Shown piece by piece: positions 42,301 to 54,300 of a DNA stretch of 64,000 nucleotides. The translations under genes were made by a program, and so were the position numbers. The notes under the pieces were generated by a model. That model did not search any database, was not told where the DNA came from, and saw nothing but the letters and a program-made list of their open reading frames with translations. Position 1 is the first letter of the stretch, and each line of letters opens with the position of its first letter. The stretch comes from Hemicentrotus pulcherrimus (taxonomy: Eukaryota; Echinodermata; Echinoidea; Camarodonta; Strongylocentrotidae), in the NCBI GenBank assembly GCA_003118195.1, contig BEXV01000975.1, positions 7,911 to 71,910 of the forward strand, in the 5' to 3' direction.

Positions 42301-45300
42301 CACCGGTCTCCCAGAGCTCTATGCAGAGGGGGAGGACAACTAGCCAGGGCCAGCAGAGGCTCACCTCAAGTCCTTAATACATTTTGACACTTGCCTTATC
42401 ACCAATAACCACATCAGCTTGTAAGCACGCAAATTTCAACTTGTTTTCACCAAGAAGGTAGCTGACAATTCTTCTTGTACTGACTTCAGATGGTGATTCG
42501 TAGAGCGCCAGAATTGTCAATACTGACAGACATGAGCTTGAGCGCTATAAAAAAAAATACCATTTTTTTTATGAAGCACAAAGACATCATATTCAGTAGT
42601 TACATATGGTCATGACAAAGCTATTTTGTCCGGTATATTGCCGACCACATCTTAAGATTTTAGTATATCTTGTGGTGGTAGAAGTTGATAGCTCTACAGT
42701 AGGGACTTTTAGATTTGCGTGGACTGATACGTGAGACGTCCATTAAGGACGTGGCCTGTAGCAATCCCAATTGTCTTTGTGCAAATCTAAAAGTCCCTAT
42801 TAATAGCTGGAAACAGACCCATATATCAATGAAAACATTAGCTACAATGGTCAATACATTGTATGTTCTTAATTCTTTAATACTCAATAACATTGCAGAA
42901 ACACTTAAGTTTCTTGGACTTGCCCACTTATCCACCCTTGTTTCTTGTAGTGCAGAGTTTCGACTTTTTGAGTTGTACTTCTAGACAACAATTATTCACT
43001 TCCCATACTTTATATACCTGATTTTGCTCAAATAGGCTTTGCTGAAGTGCCATTCAATTTGTAATTAAATACAATGTGTATGTGCTAGCTTGCAGAATGT
43101 CTTTCCTGGTCAAGATTTTCGGGTTCAAATTTGTAACATTAGTAATAAAGGCCAACACTAACGGATAACATTTATCAATCATAAAATGAAGATACATTCA
43201 TTCATGAAGCAACTTTGTTGTACAGTAATACGTTGAATTCAATCATAGCTCGCAGTGATAAATAATTTGATTTTTTTATAGATCAGCAGAATTTGTTTCC
43301 TCCTCGGGAATGGTCACAGTTTCTGTGACCCCGTGATGAAAGGTCTCTTCAACAAAAATGAAAAAGAAGGAAATTGATGAGGCACGATGTCCAGCACACA
43401 TGTTTCGAAAATAACCTCCTTCTTCCGGCCATCTTCAGCTCTGGTCTGCTCTCCATTATCTTGTAAATAATAGCCATTCTACTCCCCATCGTTGAGATTG
43501 AAGATTAACACATGAACTTCCTTCGGGTAACAAACGTTTGAATTCCTGAATCCTGGATCTGTCAGAGCTTATTTATTCCTAGTCGTTCTTTCATTTTCCT
43601 TGTCATGAACGCACGAAAGCGTCCCCATTTTTCACTGACGATCCCTCACCTTCTTCTATTAAACTACGCCCCAGGACATCCCTCTTTTCACAGCTCTAGG
43701 TTCCTGTTTAGATTAGGACCCCCAAGAAGTTTAAATGTGATATGAGATATATGAATTGTGTCCAGACTCCAAACGTAGATAAATATGTACATGTATACCG
43801 TAGTCCTCATCTTATTAATCTTTCACTCTAAGTCCTCCCACCCCTCAAAAAAGTGTAAAGTCTAAATAGACTATTTGTCTGAACAAGCAGTTAAATTTCT
43901 ATCAGAAGGATATATGGTCAAGTGGATTTGTCGCAGGACTTATGGACCAGCCTGTCCGAGTTTGCGTCCCCGGTGAGGCATGGAGGTCCAGTGCCAAGAC
44001 ATTAATCAGCATTAGCCATTCTTTATCCAGGAGAGTATGTGGTCCTGTGTGGTTTCGCAGAAAGATAAGAGGCCAAATTTGCCTTTGGCATGCTTGCATA
44101 TTTTGCATGAGTGAACATCATATCAAAACTCTCCTCAGGGATTGGAGATGGTGCACGTATTGTATACAGTGCGTCCTAGAAAAAACGAAAACCGATAATT
44201 ATCGATGTTTTATCATAACTTAATCGCAATTATAATTAACAAATAACACATATTTGTAAAGCTTAGATCCTGTTCTTTCATTTAATGCAACTCATATGAT
44301 GTATAATTCATGCATAAGTGATTAAAAACAATTTGAAGAGAGGAAACCAAAAAGTAATTTGGCGGGTGGTATCTGAATTTCAAAGAGAAAAATCACATTT
44401 CTAGAAAGTTGAATTTCTGTCCCTTTCATGTATGACACCTCAATCAAGAAAAATGAGCCAGGACTAACAAAGTTCTGTTTGTTTAAAGTAATGCTTGCAT
44501 TTCCATAATTTGATAAAACAAGTTTGTTTTCACTGGCTGCCTGCCGCAGCAACAAACAGAGTTGACAAAAGACTAACTGTTTTGTTGATGATCAGCCATG
44601 CACAAAAAAGACGAAAGACAGATCTGAAACAGATATGTGTAGATACATTCTTCGTCATAGAAGATGTTCTAATGCAATTTGTTTCAAGCCAAATTTACAT
44701 TGAAATGAAGAATTTAGACCATAAATTTGACACTTGAAATTTCATATGGGTAACTGGTTAGTTTCCACTGGACCCCTATCCATTTCATGGTACAGTCAAA
44801 TCTGTCTTTAGCGACCGTCCAATTAAGGGAAACACAAAAAGTGGTCTTTGAAGACAGGTGGTCTTTGTAGACAGGTTCCTTTAGTACATGTTTCAATGAG
44901 AAACCATTTTCAAGATTTAAAAAAATGTGGTCTTTGTAGACAGATGGTCAACAAAGCAGGTTTGACTGTATTCACTGGTACCCTGGTTGAGAGCTGTCAC
45001 AGGGTGTACACACCAGCAGGTGCAAAGACAGGGATGGGATGCAATGAATTAGCTGCCCCGCCCATTTGGGGGCATGATGAATTTTAAAATTGTGTTATTA
45101 ATATCATTTCGTTGTCATCATCTGAAACACAACTAAATTTTCATGTATACCTTACCCAGAATGCTACTCAACTGCCCCACCCTACTGGACATGACTGCAT
45201 TAAGTCAAAGGACATTTTAAAGTAAAATTCTATTAAACCATTATTCTAAAACCCAAAAGGTATTGCTTTCATTATTATTACTCTTTGATAATTTGATTCT

Positions 45301-48300
45301 ATATTCTAGAGGGTCATCTATTCTGGTTCCTAAATTTAGGGCTTCACACTTAGGGGTCTTTTAGATTATCCCACAAGTAAAGCATTTTTAATTTTCCTTT
45401 ATAACCTTTTCCCATGAAAAAGAATTATTTTCACCAAGTTTGTGTTTTGGGGCTTTTTTCTTGATATTTAAGTCTGGCTTGAAAAACTTTCAGAGCAGAA
45501 CATTTTGGTTTAATAAAGGCGTCGTTAATTTTGCAACATGTTAACATTTCATGAGTTGAATGTAGTTGATGTCTCATGTGAAATCACTTGTCCCGGCTCT
45601 TTCAACAAATTGCATTCTTTTCCCGGAGATGAAAGATGAGAAATTATAATCTTCGCGAAGGCTTTGATTAAAGTGTGAAGTCACTAGAAAGACTGGAGAC
45701 ACTTCAGTCTAATGACAGTTTTGAATTAATATGCGTAATTCCAAGGAGAATACTTACCAGATAAATAACATGTGATAAGAAACAAGGGTGTTATAAGTCT
45801 TTAACAGTGTGGAAATTTTGATCTCATCTTACAGTTCCTATATAAAGAAAGTTATTTTATTCATTTGGACACATGAAAAAGAGGCTTGCAACTTTGAATG
45901 AACTCATTTTGAGCTGAAAGGTCGACAGATCTGGTCCACGTCTTATAAACAGTTGAGATTGATAGAAACCAATCGCAAGTCCTTCTTTCAATAGCTAGTT
46001 TGCAGTCCCCTATCTCAGTTGCAATTGATATCAATCACCATTGAGTGACGATTAAAATAACAACTCTCTATTAACCTCCATGAATAAAATCTTGAATAAG
46101 AACAAATGGTACTTGTGGGTTTAAATGTAGTTCAAAAAGATGTTCATCAGCATTACGGTATTAAAAATGTTATGTTGGACCCTCTGTAACTAGGCGTTGT
46201 GGCGTGCGCCTGTAATCCAGCTAACAGTGGAAGTTACAAACTGATTCAGCCGAGGACGCAGGTTCGAAACTGAGTCACGTCTTTCGGATGGTGACGTTAA
46301 AAGTCGGTCCCCAGACGTAAATAATCATATCAGATTGATACACGTCTGTAAAAACCCAAATACACACACACACACTCTGTAATTTCCGAAGGAAAGAAAT
46401 TGAAATGAAAGAAAGGAATGAAAAGGAATGAAAGTGATGAGGGGGAAAGAGAACAGGGGATAGAGAGCAAAAGTAAAAGATATCATTTAGACTGCTAATG
46501 TGCTTTTTACTGTCAAAATCCGGGGAAAGAAAGGGCACGTTGGACAGACTTATGACCTGTTGCTATGGAGAAAAATACAAATTTCTTTAATATGATGTCA
46601 TGCCTCCCTCTGCTCACAGCTTGGTCACATGGCTACTGGAGTATATACTGCCCCCTCACTAATATACTTCTCAATGCTCTTCTTTCTTCCTTTCTTGAAA
46701 CATTCCAATAGAAAAGGGCAACTTATTTGTCATAACTCCCTCTGCATTTTGCGGAAAATATCCCCTGAATCCTAATTAAGATCCTTCATTTGTAGAATAC
46801 CTAGTGGACCACAGGTAGATGGAAGTCAATAACAACATGTGGTGCTCCTGTGTATCTGTTATGAATTCCAACCCCCTGCTGTCCACCAAGGTTAGCTGTG
46901 GCGTAAGACAGAATTCGTTCAGGAAAGGCTCTGGGTTGGCAGAAAGTTCATCTCCATCGTGTTTGACTGACCCCCCATGCAGCAAAAATGATATTATTTA
47001 TTCTTTTATTGTAGAAGTAAATATGAGTTCATAGTCTTTTTTCAGTATTACGATTGCAAACACTTAAAACCCGACTTACGGCGATTTCAATGGCCTTGTA
47101 TGTTACTTGATGCACACATAACAAAAACTTATCGCACCTGAACCTGATTTCTATAGACATTACAAAAGGCTATTCAAGTTACTCTTGAGTCGATTCATTG
47201 ATAGTTTTTGCGATTGTGTTCATTGTAAAATTATATGTGTAAGAACATAAATAATAGAAACATTAAACCCTTGGATTACAACCTTTTGTAAGGTTCACTT
47301 AAGTTTATAAGCAAAATAGCAAATCTTAAAGATTGAAATGATTCCAGATAGTTGACTGTTTACATTCACAAATTATTTAAGCATTATAAGTAAATATATG
47401 GAGCTATATAGACATATCAATGTTCATAACATTTCATAGGTTGCAGTTAAAAGAGAGTTAAAGAAAGGAAGAACCCTGTATTTAACCACTACAGGTAGTC
47501 TATAATATTACTGAATTTTATCTAGATGTATGCTTTAATATTCCATACTCGCTTTTCTATCTTAAAGACTAGCTAGAATAAGTAAGAAACATTCTCATAG
47601 TCAAGCAGTTTGCTGCGGAAGTTAAATGAACTTTGCTTTGTTATCTTGAAAAAGTGTTCTGTACTTTTCTCCTTCACATGTATCATGTCGAGCTATAATT
47701 GAGGGGAAGGAATTGATTGTATTGACTAATTAGTCTCTTGCTGCTTGTAGAGTTTTACCAAGGGAAATGCAAGCAAACAGGGGCATAGGACAGAAAGTTC
47801 ATTGATAATTGTACCCAAGACATTTAAAACTGCGGGATGCCAATCTGTATGACTGCTTTATTTGTTAGTTGTTACTACTGGAGGCTAAATTTCTTATCTA
47901 TAGTACAAGGCAGAGCTTAGAATTCAATTCAGAGTCACCTCAAAAGCAAAGGTTTATCTACATATTTGGGTCCCCCAAACAATGAGTGTAGAGCATCTCA
48001 TTCCTTGGGATTTATTGCCAAGATGCAGTTAGGCAGTTTTTAAAATTAATCAAATTATCTGTTAATCATCATTTTTAAAAAAATTTTTAAGGAGAAATCT
48101 AACAGTTTTATAGATAGATTTTTACTGCCATCTTATAATGGTCTTTAGAAAAGAGCAGAGTATTTTTGACTCTGTAGATATAATTAATTAAGAACTTCTC
48201 TGCTAAGTAGAATAATCATTCTTTCTTTGTTCATTCTGACTTCTCTGACCCTATGTTTGTTCGTACTGCAGTTGAATTATTCTTGGAAGGACATGTCATT

Positions 48301-51300
48301 GGAATTCATTTGTATTACTGCCAGACTATTAACCTTGTAGAGAAACATATATAGTTCTAGATTATAAACAGACTCTGTTCTTCATTCTGACCAAGTAGTT
48401 GATTAAGTAGATGATTAAATGATCAATTAAATAATTTCCTTCCTGACATGGTGAGAAAGTAAAGCAGATTTAGGGTTTGTTTATGCTCAACTTTTTCTGG
48501 CCAGAATCATGCATCTGTTACGCATTCAGTTCAAAACACGGTTGCGTCCTTTCTCACTTTTGTAGAATCATCGTAAACTCACAAAAAGGTGCATTTACGA
48601 TCTGCGATTCTGGGGGAGCATAAACACACAATCATTTGTAAACGCATTTAAATGGGGTCAACGCACTGGCCTCTAGTGGGTCTACGTAGCATGCGCAAGG
48701 CAAGGCCACCCAGTCAGAATTGCCTCGAGGAGCCAGAGAAGTGAGCATAAACAGTACACCGTGGAACTGCGATTATGATGAGCGTTTCAAATTGCTCATT
48801 CTGCCTTCAAAACTGAGCATAAACATACCCTTTAATAGTTAGATAGCAAGAATCATGCAACACATTTTGAGGATCTTGTAGTATGATCAATGCCATGTAC
48901 TGGTAGAAGTAGTTATGTTTTAAAAAAATGTAAATTACTGATTTCCAGAAAATATCACAAGAACAAATTTGATTACCGGGTATCTATATTTGACACATGT
49001 GACTTCTTTCAAATTGTGCCATCTTTAAAATTTGTTTGGTTGAACTCCTCCATGTACAAAGTTAAAATCAAACAGTAGTTCTGGAACAAGAGCATTTAAC
49101 CCTTTAGAAACCACCATGCCTCCAAACTTTTAACAACCATTATAATGATAGCATAATTTCTTGTTTTGAACTTAGTCCATAAAATTCCTCTTTAGGCTTA
49201 CTATTAGAAGTGAGCATGGAGTCATTCAGTTTTTGCCAAAAATAATTGTGTGAAGTATATTTTTTCATTAAAGATAAACTCCAGTTCTGGTAAAAAAAAA
49301 AGAAAATTAATTCTCACAGATTCAAACGAAACTTACACTGAATGATCAAGATTACAAGTAAATGACATGTGCCAAAGAATTTTGGAATAAACTGTATACT
49401 GGCTGAGAAATGAGCATATAAAGACAAGGGAATCAAGGTAGTACTAGCCCCGACACCATGTGTGTTGTCCCATATATAGCTTTCTGTGTACAGTGCTTGT
49501 TACTTTACCAAGACTCTGTCAAATCTATTATGATTTTGATGACCCCAAAACCTTGCAGTGCACACCAATACTTACATGCTACATGATCAACTGTTTCTGA
49601 TCCTTTCCACACCTTTTCTTTCACAATGCAATCGCATTACCAGTACTAAAGTTTATCTTTTAACATAACATCACAGTCACAATAACATGTTCCTTGGAAA
49701 AATCAACTCAAGGTCAATATCAATAACTTATTGTATGTCCTATAAAAATCATTACATAATATGTCATTGCAATGTCTGCGCATTTCAAAATGTAATATAC
49801 AAGGCCATTGAACTTATCTCTGGTTGATTTTTTTTTTGCGATCATGTTATATCTATGTTCTTAAAAATGATGCATACCTTCGCTTGTTCACAAGCATTAG
49901 TTGCCCATTATCTAATTTCCAAAAAATGCAAGAGTGCCCCCACATTCGTCACCTTGCATGCCTATGTTTCATTAGATTATCTCAATAATTGTGAAGTGAG
50001 GGCTCAGGAATGGAGGGGGTGGCACACGCAGGATATAGGGATCATCCCTGCCAATCATATGACATCATAACATCGACCACACCCCTTTGTCCGATCATCC
50101 AACCTCCAATGTGTGCGTGTGTGTGTGCATCCATGAGGATTGTTTTATCTAGGTGTTCTTGTAGCCATGTGATGATTCTTCATTGGCAAGAAAACAGAAA
50201 AGGAATTATAAGGAAATATGTTACCTTTATTGCCAATCATTGACCTTCTGTATGTAATGTAGGCATCAAAATCAGCAACGTATGCGAGCTGATAGGGGAT
50301 TTTTATTTTTTATTTTTCTTATTTGTAAGAGCTCCAGAAATTTTTAGATATACAACATACCCCAGAGAACCATTCCTTCTTTGATTTGTTAAAAAAAGCC
50401 TGTTGAAAAGCAGTGATGCAATGGAGTGACCAGCCTTTTGCTTTCAGAAAACATTTGAGTCCATTTTCATAAAACCTTACTACGCCTAGTTGTTAATTAA
50501 CATGTACTGTAAGCCTATGTGATTAGTCGACAACTAGCTTACTGTTACTAAGTTTTAAAAAATACATGGGCCCTGAAGTTAGCAGGTTCTCTTTATATTC
50601 TTCAATTTTATTCTATTGCACATCTCCAATATTCTCTCATAAGGGCCAGAAGGGCATTAACTCATGGACTCTTTCAGTATACCCTACTAGCACTCAGCAA
50701 ATGATATGAATTAGACTGATTTTCAACTTTTTAGATTCAGTTTATTCACTCATCCAAATAGTAGCAGTAAAAGTTCAAAATATTGAAGAATAAGCAAGAC
50801 CAACTGACCCATCATGCCAAAGAAATATGTAAGAAATCTAGAAAAACCAACTGTATGCAAATCTTGAGTAGATATTAATTTATTAGGAAATTCATTAGTA
50901 TTCTTGCAACATTTGTGTGTTGCAATTTTCACGATCAGTAATGAAAGCTTGTTTTCATGCTAACAGCTTGATACTGATAGAGACATATGATGAGCCTAAT
51001 CCGAAGGAGTTTCAGAAGTTGCCAGCTTTTAATAGCACCCTCTTTCTGCAGTTTGGCCTTTCGTCGATGGCAGCCGATTTTGGGGTCTTTCTCCGCTAAT
51101 ATCGGTTTTCCTGTTGTAAATCCTCAATTGGGTGCTCGCTCTTTTCTCGGCTACATGAGTTCATTTAGCCCTAAATGGTGACCTATTGCTTGTGACACAC
51201 ACACAAACAAACACACACTCACCCACACACACACACACACACAAACAACACGGGTCTTTCTTGTAAAGGAGGAACCTGTATACGCATGTTTTGATGTTAA

Positions 51301-54300
51301 CACACAAAACACACTCTCGCACTCACCCACACCCACACACTCGCAAGCTTCTGCATGCACCGAGTCATGTACAAGCTTGCTACATGTATCAACTTGTAGC
51401 CCCCTCTTCAAGCGAATCCCCTTGGCAGGCGAATGCGTGGACTTCTGGATAGAAGCCAAGAAAACTTTTTTGTTGAAGTAGACGAAACATTAATCGTCCC
51501 CCAAGCAATGATGATGATGAAGATAGCAATACATTTATGATTATGTGGTCCTGTCGTAATAGGGGTGGAAGTGGAAGGAATTTTGGATTTGGATATTTAA
51601 ATGTTAATTAGCGGTGATGAACGAGGATTGATGGATTTATTGTTGTTTGTGTGAGCAAGAGTAAGCGAGACAGCAGGGATATAGTGAGAAGGAACTTCAG
51701 GTGTCTAGTGTAAGTAGATTAATGGCTTTTTAATGTGTTAAAGCAGTGCTGTTGCTGCTGCTGTTCACTCTGTGTGTTCAGTTGTGGGAAAGTTTTGATG
51801 ATGCACTCTGATCGTGTCTTTGAAACTTTTCTTGTGGTTTGCACTTCTCATACATTGTTCTTCAGTACAAGAGCATATATGACAAGATACTACACAATTA
51901 TGCATTGTTATCCCAACTATATATATCTTCTTTTTTTGGGATGAAAATTATGTTATCAAACAAATGCAATTTTATTTGCTTAATATAGTTTGGTCTGTTA
52001 GGGAGGCAAGTAGTTTTAATCCTAAAATATAATGGCATAGTGATTTCTTTTTTCTTTCCGTATACTGGTTTGTGTAGATTGTTACTAATAAATATTATCA
52101 ATAAAGTATAGTAAATTACTTCATTTGGGATTTTACATTCTGTAATGTGAGTTGAAGCAAAGGAAGTGTTGTTGTTTAGGATGTCTGTACATTTGATCGT
52201 ATCATGATATACATGTATGCTTGGAGGTATTTATTTGTCAGTGTTATTATTTTTTTGTTGTCATTTCAATTGAAAGGAATGTTTCTTTTTATCAGTAGCT
52301 TGTGTTTATTAAAGGACTAATTTGTTATTTTTCAACAAATGGGTCATTTCTCAAACGAAAAATCAATTTGTCGGTTGTTTCCTCAATTCTCTGTGAAGGA
52401 TACTGTAATTAATAAACAAACAATTGCTGTATAATTAATAAAACACAATTGCTGTATATAGGTTTGTATATTCTGTTTCCTTTGGAGAAAGTGTAATTTT
52501 CTTTAAACTGGGCAGACTTTCAGGAGATAACTCTTTTATTGAAACTTGAAGGAAATAATACCTCTAACATTTCATTCCTTTTTATTCTTTTATCTTACAG
52601 GTAGCATTAATTTCAGTGGAGATAATAACTCATTGGCCCCACCCTCACCTACTTTTAAAAACAGAAGCTCCTCCAGTGCCTCTTACAATGAGGATATGGA
52701 CAGTGCAGTAAGTAGATTTTTGTAATACAAGTATTATAGTATGTTATATTCTTGTCTACACTGGCTCTGCCATACTATTCCTACTACTACATTTACTATT
52801 GCTACTCGGACTTGTTCTTCTTTTATTCCCTTGAGCAACTACGACTTTTCAAACTACCTCCACAAATACTTTTCAATGCATGTTTGATTTTAATTCTATA
52901 GTACATGTGGTTGTAACTGACAACCATTAAAATATTTTATCAATATTTACATCGGTCTTGTCTCTCTTTTTTTTTTTTTGGTTAAGTTCCTATTCATGTA
53001 TTTACAGACATTGGTAGAGAAAGAAAACAATTGTTGATTGTAAAAGCACCCCAATATGTTGGGGTGATAGAGAAAATTTTACTTTTAAAAATATTCATGC
53101 TGTAATTTTCTGATGGAATACAATTTTCCATCGACATCATGTAAAAGAGATTTGTGTGATTTAGCTTTGGAACTAATTCATTTAATTTAAAGGATATAAA
53201 ATTCATCCTTCCTTCCCTGCCTGACAAATCGTATTCTAACACCTTTTACTCATACCTAACACTGCACGTGTGCAGCTTCGCAACTTTCCCTTTTCACCAA
53301 ACATTTTGTCATCAGGCAATCAGTCAGCTTACCCAATTTTCATCAATTTAGGAGAAAACCACCACCATTTCCCTCCCCTCCTTCCTTCTATTTGGAATTG
53401 TGAGACGCTGCAAAGCTACGTCAGATTGTCGCTTCCTCTTCCAACCCCCCTCCCCTTCCCGTCCCGTCCCTTCCCGTTTTCTAGGGGCTGAATGAAACGT
53501 GTAGTGATTTAGTGAGTAACTTCCACCTAAAGTCAAATTTTCTTTACGTTAAGTTGTGGTGGGAAAATTCAATCAATCGTGCTGTTAATTCAGACATGGA
53601 GCCTAGCTGAAGAAGGAAGCCAACTGCTTAGTTTATTCTTCTCATTCTCCTCTCAAAAGAGTTTTCACTATTTTTTTCGGTCATGGATGTGTGAATTCCG
53701 AATGCACTTTGCCAGGAAAGGAAAAACGTGTGGACATATTGCTGCTTGATCATGACGACTTTGGAGTTCCTTGTGTCTCTTTGAGATTTCTATAATGGAG
53801 AGAAGTAGTTTTATTAAAACTGTAAATGTAGCTGATGCTTAAAAAGAAATGGACATCTAGATATAAAGGCAAGGTATAAGAGGTAAGGTAGCTTTGAGAA
53901 AACGTTGCCACATCCAAAGTTTTGGCACTACCGTAGTCAAAAATGTAGATCTCTCTGAGGACTAGGAATTCTCATACTGGACCAAGAACTGATTGATGTA
54001 AGAGCGTGTAAACATGTATTGTATGAACCTGGAACCCAGCTTGGAATGGACGATACAGTTCTCTTGGTCTCGTTCTCATGGTAAAATGTCTGCCTTCATT
54101 TCATTCTCTTATGGCACAATGGGGAAATAGCGAGGAGCACCCAAGCAGATGTCGGCCCCCCTTAGCTTTGGGACGTTTGCTTTGAACCATTCTTCCATAG
54201 CGCCAGCACCACCCAAACCTCAAAGAATGACCAGTCCGCAGGAGGATGAGGTAACCAATTGTGAAGTGGTGGCCATCTTGGAACTACATGTAGCATGCAT

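Larger units (their letters stand above)
39979..52600. other. Intron 3
   Basis: A 12.6 kb intron with donor GTAAGC and acceptor TTTTATCTTACAG. It is the most element-rich stretch of the window (MITEs, SINE-like units and dispersed repeats listed separately). A GTACATGTACATG palindrome cluster lies at 41381-41399. Between elements I see no exon-like segment and no RNA gene. A 52-bp region at 52409-52460 contains a short tandem repeat of an AATTGCTGTATA-containing unit. Confidence 0.8.

Noticed and set aside
46190..46374. SRP (7SL) RNA gene
   Set aside because: Only the first 30 or so bases resemble 7SL; the rest is tRNA-like and SINE body with a CA tail.
51193..51352. Telomere-like or CRISPR-like array
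   Set aside because: The repeats are irregular CA/CAAA microsatellite units with no spacer structure.
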